DNA of 64,000 bases from Roseateles oligotrophus (GTDB lineage Bacteria; Pseudomonadota; Gammaproteobacteria; Burkholderiales; Burkholderiaceae_C): assembly GCF_025717515.1 (NCBI RefSeq), contig NZ_JAJIRN010000004.1:186001-250000 (forward strand), in the 5' to 3' direction. Under the pieces are notes generated by a model, which was not told the DNA's origin, searched no databases, and worked only from the letters and a program-made list of their open reading frames with translations. The position numbers and the translations under genes are program-made. Of the stretch, positions 43,806 through 52,657 are shown piece after piece. How positions within the stretch are numbered: position 1 is the stretch's first letter; every line of letters begins with the position of its first letter.

Positions 43806-45341
43806 ATGAATGCCAACCTCTTTGCCGCCCTGCGCGACGCCTTTCCCGCCGATCTGGACGCGACGGCCATCGAGTGCGCCGACGCGCTTGGCCAGCCCCT
43901 CTGCTATAGCTGGCGCGACCTCGAACGCGGCACCGCGATGCTGGCGAATCTCTTGCTTTCGCTGGACCTGCCAGCGGGCAGCCGCGTCGCCGCGCATACC
44001 GAGAAGAGCGTCGAGGCCTTGATGCTCTACCTGGCCGTCTTGCGGGCCGGTTATGTCTACCTGCCGCTCAACCCCGCCTACCAGGCGGCGGAGCTGGACT
44101 ACTTCATCAAAGACGCCGAACCGGCCATGCTGGTCTGCGCCGGAGCCAACTTTGGCTGGGCCTCCAAGCTGGCCTTTCTGGCCGGCACGCAATATGTATT
44201 CACGCTGAATGAGGACCGCAGCGGCAGCCTGCTCGAGCGCGCCGCCCACATGAGCGACGAGCATGACATTGCCGAACGAAACGCCGACGACCTGGCCGCC
44301 ATTCTCTACACCAGCGGCACCACCGGCCGCAGCAAGGGCGCAATGCTCAGCCATGGCAATCTGCTCAGCAACGCCCGCACGCTGAAGGACTTGTGGGGCT
44401 GGCGCGCCGACGATGTGTTGATCCACGCACTACCGATTTTTCATGTGCACGGCCTCTTCGTCGCCTCGCATGGCGCGCTGTTGGCCGGCGCCAAGATGAT
44501 CTGGTTCGCCAAGTTCGAGCCGCGCGAGGTGATACGCCGCTTTGCCGACGCGACGGTCTTCATGGGCGTGCCCACGCTGTATGTGCGAATGCTGAATGAG
44601 GCCGGGCTGACTCCGGCCGCCTGCGCCCATATGCGGCTCTTCATCAGCGGCTCGGCACCGCTGCTGCTCGACACCTTCACCGACTGGCAGCAGCGCAGCG
44701 GCCATATCATTCTGGAGCGTTACGGCATGAGCGAGACGCTGATGCTGACGTCCAACCCCTGCCGCGCGCTGGACGGCGACCGGGTCGGCGGCACCGTCGG
44801 GCCGGCGCTGCCCGGCGTCGAGTTGCGCATCAACAATGAAGCCGGCCGCCCCTGTGCCGTCGATGAGATCGGCGCCATCGAGGTGCGCGGCCCGAATGTG
44901 TTTGGTGGCTACTGGCGCATGGTGGAGAAGACGAAGCAGGAGTTCACCGAAGACGGCTGGTTCAAGACCGGCGACGTGGGCAAGCGCGACGCCAATGGCT
45001 ATGTCACCATCGTCGGCCGCAGCAAGGACCTGATCATCTCCGGCGGCTTCAATGTCTACCCGGCCGAGATCGAAGGCTTTTTGAACGAACTCGAGGGCGT
45101 GGCCGAATCGGCGGTGATAGGCGTGCCGCATGCCGACTTCGGCGAGGCCGTCGTCGCCGTGCTGGTGGCCAAGCCGGGCTGCAGCCTGGACGGGGCGGCG
45201 CTGATCGCCACGCTGAAGCGCCAAATCGCCGGTTTCAAGGTACCCAAGCAGATCTTCATCGTCGACGAGTTGCCGCGCAATGCGATGGGCAAGGTGCAGA
45301 AAAATCAGCTGCGCGAGCAACACGCCGGACTGTTCCCATGA
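43806..45341 (+). CDS. AMP-dependent acyl-CoA ligase, malonyl-CoA synthetase (MatB)-like
   Basis: Adenylate-forming enzyme of 511 residues. The AMP-binding signature is AAILYTSGTTGRSKGAMLSH. The middle motif ILERYGMSETLMLTSNP followed by GTVGPALPGVELRI is characteristic of MatB. The hinge motif is GDVGKRDANGYVTIVGRSKD, and the catalytic C-terminal Lys is in RNAMGKVQKNQL. The likely reaction is malonate + ATP + CoA to malonyl-CoA; medium-chain or methylmalonate activation cannot be excluded. The frame is open upstream to 43653, but the ATG at 43806 gives the family start. It overlaps the CWC gene by four bases. Confidence 0.88.
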   Translation: MNANLFAALRDAFPADLDATAIECADALGQPLCYSWRDLERGTAMLANLLLSLDLPAGSRVAAHTEKSVEALMLYLAVLRAGYVYLPLNPAYQAAELDYFIKDAEPAMLVCAGANFGWASKLAFLAGTQYVFTLNEDRSGSLLERAAHMSDEHDIAERNADDLAAILYTSGTTGRSKGAMLSHGNLLSNARTLKDLWGWRADDVLIHALPIFHVHGLFVASHGALLAGAKMIWFAKFEPREVIRRFADATVFMGVPTLYVRMLNEAGLTPAACAHMRLFISGSAPLLLDTFTDWQQRSGHIILERYGMSETLMLTSNPCRALDGDRVGGTVGPALPGVELRINNEAGRPCAVDEIGAIEVRGPNVFGGYWRMVEKTKQEFTEDGWFKTGDVGKRDANGYVTIVGRSKDLIISGGFNVYPAEIEGFLNELEGVAESAVIGVPHADFGEAVVAVLVAKPGCSLDGAALIATLKRQIAGFKVPKQIFIVDELPRNAMGKVQKNQLREQHAGLFP

Positions 45342-45544
45342 CGACCGCCAAGCAGCCACTTGACGACAAATGCCCTCGCTGCGGCGAGCCCTTTCACTGC
45401 GGCGCGGCCGAGCCGCGCTGCGACTGCTTCGATATCAATCTGAGCGCGGCGCTGCGCCAGAGCCTGGCCGTCCAGTACAGCAGTTGCCTGTGCATTGCCT
45501 GCTTGAAGGCCTTGCAAACAGCCAACTCCGGCCATGCCAAGTAG
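45338..45544 (+). CDS. Cysteine-rich CWC-family protein
   Basis: Small protein of 68 residues with eight cysteines: DKCPRCGEPFHCGA, RCDCFD and SCLCIACLKAL. This is the cysteine-rich CWC family of proteobacteria, thought to bind zinc; the function is unknown. The start overlaps the MatB-like stop by four bases, and the end overlaps the MocR start by eleven, so all three are coupled. Confidence 0.82.
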   Translation: MTTAKQPLDDKCPRCGEPFHCGAAEPRCDCFDINLSAALRQSLAVQYSSCLCIACLKALQTANSGHAK

Positions 45545-46946
45545 ACCCGCAACGCGCTACCAAAGGCTGGCGCAAGACCTGACCCTGGGGATAGAAAAGG
45601 GGGAATGGTCGACAGGTGAGCGCCTGCCCTCTTTGCGCGAGCTTTGCCTCACGCACGCCGTCAGCATGGCCACCGCCAAGCGGGCCTTGGAGACACTGCT
45701 CGACCTAGGCTTGGTGCAGGTGCGCGCGCAATCGGGCTTCTTCGTGGCGGCAAAGCCGGCCGAGGAAAAGGCCAAGGCACAAGGCCCCGATTTGCAGCAG
45801 TTGCACCACCAGCGCGAGCGCATGCTGAGCCTGATGCAATTGGCCGAACAGCCGCTGCCGGTGTCGCTGCAGATGGCCGGCCCGGCCACCGAGCTGCTGC
45901 CGACCGAGGCGATGGCGCGGCTGTTGACGCGCTTGTTGAAACGCTCACCCGAGCTCTTGGCCGAGAGCGCGCCGGTCGCCGGCGTTTTGGGCCTGCGCGA
46001 GGCCTTGTGCGAGCGCTTCGCGGCGCTTGATGTGGCGGCCAAACCCGGCGACCTGCTCATCACCCAAGGGGCCAGCGAGGCGCTCAGCCTGGCGCTGCGT
46101 GTCCTGACCCAGCCGGGCGACAAGGTGCTGGTGGAAAGCCCGGTCTACTTCGGTCTGCATCAAACCCTGGCCAGCCTGGGCCTGCTGCCGGTCGAGCTGC
46201 CCTGCTCGGCCGAGGGCGGGCTCAGCCCCGAGGCGGTGGACCAAGCGCTGCAAGACTGGCCGGATGTCCGTTGCCTGGTGGTCACGCCCAATTTCCAAAA
46301 CCCGACCGGCGCGCTGATGCCCGACGCGGCCAAACGCCGCTTGCTCAAGGTCGCGGCCGCGCATGATTTACCTATCATCGAGGACGACATTTTTGGCGAC
46401 CTGCACTTCGGGCCGCAACGGCCGCGCCCCTTGAAGGCCTGGGACCAGCAAGATCGGGTGCTCTACTGCGCCTCGGTGTCCAAGACCTTGGGGCCGAGCT
46501 TTCAGATCGGCTGGTGCCTCAGCGCCCGCCACGCCAAGGCCTTGACCGGCCTCAAGCTAAGCGCCAGCCTGGGCGGCGGCGGCTTGATGCAGCGCGCCTT
46601 GGCCGAGTTCATCCGCGACGGCCAATATGACGCACAAATTGCCAGGCTCCGCCATGCGTTGGCCGAAAGTTCGGACCGCTATTTGCAGGCCTTGCACCGC
46701 TATTTCGGCACGCGGCTGGATGTGGTGGCACCAAGCGGCGGCATGTTGCTCTGGCTGAGCCTGCCGCGCCAGCTTGACAGCGTCGCCCTGCTGAAACTGG
46801 CGCTGCAGCAAGGCCTGGCCTTCAGTCCCGGCACGGTATTTTCCAGCCAAGGCCGGCACCGCCACTGCCTGCGCATCAATATCGGCCGGCCCTTTGACGC
46901 CCAGGTCGATCAGGCCTTGAGCGGGTTGGCCGACTTGCTGGATTGA
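45534..46946 (+). CDS. MocR-type regulator (GntR helix-turn-helix fused to aminotransferase class I domain)
   Basis: Protein of 470 residues. Residues about 1-75 are a GntR-type winged helix (RYQRLAQDLTLGIEKGEWST, RLPSLRELCLTHAVSMATAK). The rest is a fold-type I aminotransferase domain with VTPNFQNPTGALMP and the PLP-binding Lys in YCASVSKTLGPSFQIGW. MocR proteins use PLP or an adduct as effector. The target may be the neighbouring transporter or its own operon. Its 3' end overlaps the convergent BenE gene by 37 bases. Confidence 0.9.
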   Translation: MPSRPATRYQRLAQDLTLGIEKGEWSTGERLPSLRELCLTHAVSMATAKRALETLLDLGLVQVRAQSGFFVAAKPAEEKAKAQGPDLQQLHHQRERMLSLMQLAEQPLPVSLQMAGPATELLPTEAMARLLTRLLKRSPELLAESAPVAGVLGLREALCERFAALDVAAKPGDLLITQGASEALSLALRVLTQPGDKVLVESPVYFGLHQTLASLGLLPVELPCSAEGGLSPEAVDQALQDWPDVRCLVVTPNFQNPTGALMPDAAKRRLLKVAAAHDLPIIEDDIFGDLHFGPQRPRPLKAWDQQDRVLYCASVSKTLGPSFQIGWCLSARHAKALTGLKLSASLGGGGLMQRALAEFIRDGQYDAQIARLRHALAESSDRYLQALHRYFGTRLDVVAPSGGMLLWLSLPRQLDSVALLKLALQQGLAFSPGTVFSSQGRHRHCLRINIGRPFDAQVDQALSGLADLLD

Positions 46947-48145
46947 AGCCCGGCCGACGGGCTGCGCCAACTCATCACGGCATGCGTCAGCAAACCAAAG
47001 GCCAGGCCCCAGAAGGCGGCCGACAAACCCAGCATTGAGACGCCGGAAGCGGTGGCCAGCAAGGTCACCAAGGCGGCCTCGCGCTGTGCCGGCTCGACCA
47101 TCGCCCCGCTCAAGCCGCCGGCAATCGCGGCCAGCAGAGCCAGGCCCGCCAAGGCCGCGATCAAGGCCGGCGGCAGCGCAGCGAACAGCAGCGCCAGCGT
47201 CGCACCGAAGCTGCCGATCAAACAGTAGCCCCCCCCGCAAGCCAGGCCGGCGATGAAGCGACGGCCTGGGTCGGCATGGGTTTGCGGGCCGGTGCAAATG
47301 GCGGCCGTGATCGCTGCCGGGTTGATCGCGTGGGCGCCAAAAGGTGCGAGCAAGACCGAGATCAGCGCCGTGCCACCGACCAGCGCGGTGGCCGGCGGGG
47401 CATAGCCATCATTTCGCAGAACCGCCAGGCCCGGCACATGCTGGCCGCTCAAGGTCACCAGCGCCAGCGGCAGGCCGAGATTCAACAAGGCATTGAGACT
47501 GAAGCTTGGCGTCGTCCACTGCGGAGCGGCCAACTGCAAGGCCAGCTGTCCCAGTTGCAACTGCCCGCTCAAGGCACAAAAGGCCAGGCCGACCGCCAAC
47601 ACCCAGGCCACCGCATAGCGGGGTTGCAAGCGGCGCGCCAACACATAGCTAAAAAACATCAGCAAGACCAAGCCCGGCTGGCTCTGCATCACCGTGAATA
47701 GATTGAGCCCGAAGCGCAACAAAATGCCGGCCAACATCGCCGCCGCGAGCGGCTTCGGCAGCCATTGCATCAAGCGCACGAACAAGCCGGTGAAGGCCAG
47801 CGCGGCGATCAGCAGATTGGCCAAAATAAAGCCCCCGACCGCTTCGGCAAAAGGCAGGCCGGGTAGGCTGACCAAGAGCAGCGCCGCGCCCGGTGTCGAC
47901 CAGGCGGTGATCACCGGCATCCGGTAGCGCCAGCTCAAAAGCAGGCCCGACAGGCCGCTGCCGATGCTGATGGCCCAGATCCATGAGGCGGTCTGGGCGC
48001 TGCTCATATTCGCCGCCTGCGCGGCTTGCAAAACGATCACCAAAGGGCCAGCGTAGGAGATCAACACGGCGATCAGGCCGTTAATCAAGGCGGGGGAATG
48101 GGCAAGCAGCCAAGGGGCTGGCCTCGTCGTTGTAGCTGGGTTCAT
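46910..48145 (-). CDS. BenE-family transporter (benzoate/proton symporter-like)
   Basis: Inner-membrane transporter of 411 residues with about 12 hydrophobic helices. Family features are AWSTPGAALLL near the first third and ALVTLSGQHVPGLAVLRNDG, with HAINPAAITAAICTGPQTHA after it. Substrates of BenE proteins are aromatic acids or remain unknown. GGAG precedes the ATG. The upstream region has a 16-bp perfect palindrome that could be an operator. The gene is convergent with the MocR regulator, which is a plausible controller. Confidence 0.88.
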   Translation of the reverse strand: MNPATTTRPAPWLLAHSPALINGLIAVLISYAGPLVIVLQAAQAANMSSAQTASWIWAISIGSGLSGLLLSWRYRMPVITAWSTPGAALLLVSLPGLPFAEAVGGFILANLLIAALAFTGLFVRLMQWLPKPLAAAMLAGILLRFGLNLFTVMQSQPGLVLLMFFSYVLARRLQPRYAVAWVLAVGLAFCALSGQLQLGQLALQLAAPQWTTPSFSLNALLNLGLPLALVTLSGQHVPGLAVLRNDGYAPPATALVGGTALISVLLAPFGAHAINPAAITAAICTGPQTHADPGRRFIAGLACGGGYCLIGSFGATLALLFAALPPALIAALAGLALLAAIAGGLSGAMVEPAQREAALVTLLATASGVSMLGLSAAFWGLAFGLLTHAVMSWRSPSAGLQSSKSANPLKA

Positions 48146-48233
48146 AGGGGGCTCCTGTCCTGCCCCGAGACTAAGCCTTGCCCGAGCAGGGCAACAGGCT
48201 CAGTAGATGGCCGCACTCGCCCCCGACGGGCCG

Positions 48234-48256
48234 CTGTGCTGCAGCACAGTTTTTTT
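48234..48256. promoter_or_regulatory. 16-bp perfect palindrome followed by seven T, upstream of the BenE-like gene
   Basis: CTGTGCTGCAGCACAG (48234-48249) is a perfect palindrome, followed by a T run. As DNA it could be an operator for the nearby MocR regulator. It also fits the LexA spacing CTGT-N8-ACAG. As RNA on the plus strand it looks like an intrinsic terminator, but no plus-strand gene ends nearby. It lies 89 bases upstream of the BenE start. A possible promoter for the following regulator is TTGTGC (48301-48306) with TATGCT (48325-48330). Confidence 0.55.
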
Positions 48257-48429
48257 CCAGATTCGACCCAATTGCGGTCTTGCCAGGCCTCAAACTGGCA
48301 TTGTGCCGGCGACCTTTTCCGCGCTATGCTGGCACCGACGCCTGATTACCATTGCCAGTCAGCAGTGGCATCAATGCCCTGCGAATCAGTTTCAGCAGAT
48401 CAGCCTTTAGCCCAACGCCGAAAACCCGA

Positions 48430-49590
48430 ATGAACGCACCTGCCCTGCCCACTCTATTGGTCGTTGACGATTCGCCCGACATTCTGATCTTGATGGAAGA
48501 GCTGCTGAGCGATCAGTACAACATCAAGACCGCGCCTGGTGGAGTGCAGGCGCTGGAGATCATCGACAGCTCGTCGCCGCCGGACTTGATCCTGCTGGAC
48601 TGCATGATGCCTGGCATGGACGGCTACGAAACCTGCCGCAAGCTGCGCAGCTCCGGCGCGGCCGGCACGCCGGTGATCTTCCTGTCCGCGCTGAGCTCGA
48701 TCGAAGAGCGACTGCTGGGCTACTCGGCTGGCGGCGATGACTATGTCTGCAAGCCCTTCGAAATGCCGGAATTGATCGCCAAGATCGAACGGCAACTGGC
48801 CGTTTCGGCCTCCAAGCGCGAACTCGGCAATCAGCTCAACGAGGCGGTCAATGCGGTGATGAGCAGCGCCGACATGGTCGGCGAGGTCGGCGTCGTGCTC
48901 GACTTTCAACGCGCGCTGAATGCTTGCTCCGACTACGCCGGCATTGCCGCCCAGTTGTTCGAGTCGTTCGAGCGTTATCGCCTGGACGGCTGCATCCGCA
49001 TCCAGGGCAAGGCGGGGTCGATTTCGCTCAACAGCAAGACCTCGTGCACGGCGCTTGAGCTGTCCATTCTGGATCATCTGGCCGCGCAGAAACCCGACCC
49101 TCGCATCCGCCCTTTCGGCCCCCACACCAGCTTCAATTTCGGCAGCATCATTCTGTTCCTGCGCGATCTGCCGATGACACGTCCGGCCGATATGGACCCG
49201 GAGCTGTCCGAGCGCTATGGCCGTGCGATCGACAACGTCGCCTTGCTGGTCGAGGGCGCTTGCACCAAGGTGGCGGCGCTGGACAACGAACTCGCCGTCC
49301 GTGATCTGAATGCCACCGTGATCAATATGGTCGGCATGACCCGAATCGCGCTGGCCGATATCGCGGCCCGCAACCAAGAGCAGTCGGCCGAGGTGCAGTC
49401 GCTGTTCGAGGCGCTCGCCAAAGACGTCGATGACAGCTATATCCATCTCGGCCTGGCCACGCAGCAAGAAGACTTTCTCAGCGGTCTGATCAAATCCTAT
49501 ATGACGGCGGTGATGCAATCCTTGGCCAAGGGCCGGGAGACCGAGAGCCGCCTCGGTCAGGTGATCGAGCAACTTGGTCAACTGGAATAG
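48430..49590 (+). CDS. Response regulator with uncharacterised C-terminal output domain
   Basis: Protein of 386 residues. The receiver domain (about 7-125) has acidic VVDD, phospho-acceptor Asp57 in LILLDCMMPGMDG and Lys108 in YVCKPFE. Residues about 130-386 match no DNA-binding or enzymatic output domain that I recognise. They begin with a helical linker (LNEAVNAVMSSADMVGEVGV), continue with a possible GAF-like mixed alpha/beta part (ALNACSDYAGIAAQLFESFE) and end in a long helix with coiled-coil character. The ATG at 48430 was chosen because the receiver begins seven residues later. No kinase is adjacent. Confidence 0.85.
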   Translation: MNAPALPTLLVVDDSPDILILMEELLSDQYNIKTAPGGVQALEIIDSSSPPDLILLDCMMPGMDGYETCRKLRSSGAAGTPVIFLSALSSIEERLLGYSAGGDDYVCKPFEMPELIAKIERQLAVSASKRELGNQLNEAVNAVMSSADMVGEVGVVLDFQRALNACSDYAGIAAQLFESFERYRLDGCIRIQGKAGSISLNSKTSCTALELSILDHLAAQKPDPRIRPFGPHTSFNFGSIILFLRDLPMTRPADMDPELSERYGRAIDNVALLVEGACTKVAALDNELAVRDLNATVINMVGMTRIALADIAARNQEQSAEVQSLFEALAKDVDDSYIHLGLATQQEDFLSGLIKSYMTAVMQSLAKGRETESRLGQVIEQLGQLE

Positions 49591-49621
49591 GTGCATCGCC
49601 GCCTGAAGTCGGCGGAATGGT

Positions 49622-50956
49622 CTAGTGAATCAACCCTAGCCAACTTAAGGCCAGCGCCGCCACGCAAGCCAGGATCAAGCCGATGCTGACCCAGGCCGCC
49701 AGCGCACTCCAAGGTCCGCTGCGCGCCGCCCCCATCACCCGCTCGTCACGCACCAGCAATTGCAGCGCGATGACATGCAGCGGCAGCATCACCGCGTTGA
49801 CAACCTGGCTGGTGTAGATCAAGGGAATCAAGGGCAGGCCCGGCAAGGCGACCACGCTGGCCGCCGCCACCGTCAGGCCGACAAAGGCGGCGTAGAAAAG
49901 CTGGAAATGGCGCGAGTCCAGATCCAGCGAGGCGGGCGCGCCTATGCCTTCGGCGATCGAATAGGCGGTCGCCAAGGGCACGATGGCCGCCGCCAGCAGC
50001 GATGCGCCGAGCAGGCCGGCGCCGAACAGGATGGTCGCAAAGTTGCCGGCCAAGGGCGCCAAGGCGGCGGCCGCGTCGCTGGCGTCCTTGATGTGCACGC
50101 CGGCCCGGTTCAAGGTGGCCGCACAGGCCACCGCAATCGCCAGGCCGATCACGCCGGTCAACAGTGAACCCACCACCACATCGACGCGTTCCCAGCGCAG
50201 CTTGTCCAGCGTGACTTTTTTGTCCACCGCATAGGACTGGATGAAGGCCAGACCCCAAGGCGCCAAGGTCGTGCCCAGCGTGGCGGCGATCACCACCCAG
50301 CCGGCCGGGCTGTCCGGGAGATGGGGAATCACGGAGTTATGCAAGACCTGACCCCAATCCGGTGCGGCCAGGATGCCCGCGACGATGTAGAGCGCCAGCG
50401 TCGATGAGATCAGGAGCAAGACCCGCTCGACGCGGTGGAAGGAGCCGTAGACCACCAAGGTCGACATCAATACCGCAGCGATGGGCGAGCTGATCCAGTT
50501 GGGGATATCGATCAGAGAGCCGGCGGCCGAGATGCCGCCGTATTCCGCGCAGATGGTGCCGAAGTTGGCGAACAGCAGGCCCAAGGCCCCGAAGTAGCCC
50601 GCGCCCTTGCCCCAACGCTCGCGGATCACGCCGACAAAGCCCAGGCCGGTGACCGCGCCTATGCGCACCGCCAGCAAATGGAACTGCACCAGCAAAATCG
50701 TCGAGGCCGGAATGATCCACAAGAGCCGATAGCCGAAGTCCGTACCCAAGACCGAGTAGGTGGTGATACCGGCCGGGTCGTCGTCCGACAGGCCGGCCAG
50801 CAGACCCGGACCGAGCACCGCCAGGAAGGCGGCGAACGCACCGGCGCCGGCCGAGCGAAAGCGCTGAAACCTTAGGGCGATGCCGCGCCGATGATGGGCG
50901 ACGGCGTGCGGAGGAGCCTCCCGCCTGGCGTGATGCAGCCCTCGCCTTGACCTCAC
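49622..50956 (-). CDS. Nramp-family divalent metal transporter
   Basis: Inner-membrane transporter of 444 residues with about 11 helices. The Nramp start LGPGLLAGLSDDDPAGITTY holds the metal-site region, where most transporters show DPGN. LGTTLAPWGLAFIQSYAVDK and an AAAIVPLATAYSIAEG segment are recognisable. The DDDPAG variant marks an Nramp-related clade that may prefer other substrates than Mn2+. The proposed GTG at 50956 overlaps the stop of the universal stress protein gene (GTGA), so the two are coupled. A longer frame reaches 51139 inside that gene and is less likely. Confidence 0.85.
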   Translation of the reverse strand: MRSRRGLHHARREAPPHAVAHHRRGIALRFQRFRSAGAGAFAAFLAVLGPGLLAGLSDDDPAGITTYSVLGTDFGYRLLWIIPASTILLVQFHLLAVRIGAVTGLGFVGVIRERWGKGAGYFGALGLLFANFGTICAEYGGISAAGSLIDIPNWISSPIAAVLMSTLVVYGSFHRVERVLLLISSTLALYIVAGILAAPDWGQVLHNSVIPHLPDSPAGWVVIAATLGTTLAPWGLAFIQSYAVDKKVTLDKLRWERVDVVVGSLLTGVIGLAIAVACAATLNRAGVHIKDASDAAAALAPLAGNFATILFGAGLLGASLLAAAIVPLATAYSIAEGIGAPASLDLDSRHFQLFYAAFVGLTVAAASVVALPGLPLIPLIYTSQVVNAVMLPLHVIALQLLVRDERVMGAARSGPWSALAAWVSIGLILACVAALALSWLGLIH

Positions 50957-51387
50957 TTCACCACCAAGACCGGCACTTTGGCGAGCGTCAAGACCTTCTG
51001 CGCGACGCTGCCCAGGATGACCGCATCGAGGCCGCGCCGGCCATGCGAGCCCATCACGATCAAGTCGCAGCCACTGCTCAGCGCGTGTTCGGTGATGGCC
51101 TGCGCCGGGCCATGTTCGCGCAGGATATGGCTTACGCATGCCACCCCCGCCGCCTTGGCAGCGGCCTCGGCCGCGACCAGCCCCAGCTTGGCCGCAGACT
51201 CGGCCGCCTCCAGATACAAGGCCATTGCCTCGGTGCTGCCGTCCGGAAAATACACAAAAGGCAGCGGATCGATGACGCTGACGATCTCCAGCGCGGCCCC
51301 GTAGCGGCCGGCCATATCAGCCGCAACAAGAGCCGCGCGCCGGGCCGTTTCGGAGCCATCGGTGGGGAGCAGGATTTTTTTGAACAT
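50953..51387 (-). CDS. Universal stress protein (UspA family)
   Basis: Cytosolic protein of 144 residues starting MFKKILLPTDGSETARRA, the standard UspA start. The ATP-binding pattern G-2x-G-9x-G(S/T) is present as VMGSHGRRGLDAVILGSVAQ. It therefore probably binds ATP. It sits directly upstream of the Nramp gene in one transcript, which hints at a role in metal or pH stress. Confidence 0.93.
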   Translation of the reverse strand: MFKKILLPTDGSETARRAALVAADMAGRYGAALEIVSVIDPLPFVYFPDGSTEAMALYLEAAESAAKLGLVAAEAAAKAAGVACVSHILREHGPAQAITEHALSSGCDLIVMGSHGRRGLDAVILGSVAQKVLTLAKVPVLVVK

Positions 51388-51482
51388 GGCAGTCTCCAAG
51401 CAGAACAGCCATGATCGAGCCGCAGCGCCGTCGGCGCCTTGCTTAATATCAAGGCAAACGTCGACTCCGCGCGAATAAATCG

Positions 51483-51974
51483 TTACGACCCATCCTGCTT
51501 GACACGCTGCAAGGCCAGTTGCAGAACCATCGCATCGCTGCTGGCGCGGTGGCGGCGCAAATTTTGCTCGGCACGCACCTGGTCCAACACGCCGCCCCAG
51601 CGTGCGGCCTCGGCCTCGTTGAGCAGGCTGCGCAGATCGGCCAGGCGAAAACTCGGGCTCAGGTCGCAAACATCGAAGAGCCGCGCCAGCCAAGGATAGT
51701 CATGCGCCCAGGCATCGCAGTAGACGGTTTGCCCGGCCAGGCGACGGTTGATCTGTTCGGCCACCCACAGCGGCGGTTTGCCATGGCGCTGCAGAATCTC
51801 GCGCGTGATGCCGTGCAAGGCCTCGGCCGATGCATCCCAATGCAGCCAGTCGGGCTCGGGCTGGATCAAACAGCAAAACACCGTGCCGCCCGCCTCGACA
51901 AAACCGATCTCGATGGGATAACTGCCTCGGCCAAAACCCGAGGCTTCCACATCGAGGATGGTGGGCAGCGTCAT
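51483..51974 (-). CDS. DEDDh-type 3'-5' exonuclease (DnaQ-like fold)
   Basis: Small nuclease-like protein of 163 residues. The four acidic metal ligands of the DEDDh family can be assigned: Asp and Glu in LDVEASGFG, Asp in CDAWAHDYPWL and a terminal His-Asp in HRASSDAMV. The substrate (DNA or small RNA) is unknown. The ATG at 51974 gives the conserved start; the frame extends to 52088 without merit. It follows the EcsC gene in the same direction with 31 bases between. Confidence 0.8.
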   Translation of the reverse strand: MTLPTILDVEASGFGRGSYPIEIGFVEAGGTVFCCLIQPEPDWLHWDASAEALHGITREILQRHGKPPLWVAEQINRRLAGQTVYCDAWAHDYPWLARLFDVCDLSPSFRLADLRSLLNEAEAARWGGVLDQVRAEQNLRRHRASSDAMVLQLALQRVKQDGS

Positions 51975-52005
51975 GGGCCAAGTGTACGGGCCGCCGGTGT
52001 GCTGC

Positions 52006-52629
52006 TCAGGCAGGGTTGTCGATGATGAGTTCGCGTTCGAACAACTCGATCGCCGCCTTGGCGACCTGCTGGGTGTCGTAATAGGCATAGGCGCTGACGG
52101 CCGCCGCGCCGACGACAGGCACCCAGCGCGACACGCCTTTTTGCAGCAGGCGCTGGCTCAGCTTGGCGCCGACCGCACCGACCACGCGCTGCAAAAGCGC
52201 CGTGGTGGCGGGCCGGATCAAGACCCGCTGGCCGACACGCACCGCCAGGTCGCGCACCGCCTGTGCCGCCGTGTGGCGGAACAGGCAGTAAATCATCTGC
52301 GCCTGACCGAGCTGGGCCGAGCGGCCATACAGGGCCGCGATGTCGGCCACCAACTGCGACTGGATATGCCAGACCGCCGCCATCTCCGGCAATATCGTCA
52401 GCCAACCCAAGGGGCCGGGCGGCAGCGCGAAAGCACCGGCGGCCATCGCGGCCTTGGACGCGGCATCACTGGCCGCCTTGTGCGCGGCAATTGCGGCCAG
52501 CGAAGGGCTGGCACTTGGCAGCGCCTTGGACGCCGGCGCCGTGCCTATCAGCGTCAGCAAAGCGGTCGACAGCCGCGACTGCATTTGATCCTTGGACGGG
52601 TCGATTGGCAGAAATTCCTTCTTGTTCAT
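52006..52629 (-). CDS. EcsC-family protein
   Basis: Protein of 207 residues resembling EcsC. Glycine/alanine-rich hydrophobic helices occur at AAMAAGAFALPPGPLGWLTI and VPVVGAAAVSAYAYYDTQQV. The latter, near the C-terminus, is characteristic. Membrane association is likely. The Bacillus EcsC gene lies in an ABC transporter operon, but this one does not; its function is unknown. Confidence 0.82.
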   Translation of the reverse strand: MNKKEFLPIDPSKDQMQSRLSTALLTLIGTAPASKALPSASPSLAAIAAHKAASDAASKAAMAAGAFALPPGPLGWLTILPEMAAVWHIQSQLVADIAALYGRSAQLGQAQMIYCLFRHTAAQAVRDLAVRVGQRVLIRPATTALLQRVVGAVGAKLSQRLLQKGVSRWVPVVGAAAVSAYAYYDTQQVAKAAIELFERELIIDNPA

Positions 52630-52657
52630 GGCTCGACTTTAGCCGTTTCGATCGGCA

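Noticed and set aside
48454-49596. A 380-codon minus-strand frame
   Set aside because: It is antisense to the response regulator at 48430, which has a clear receiver domain.
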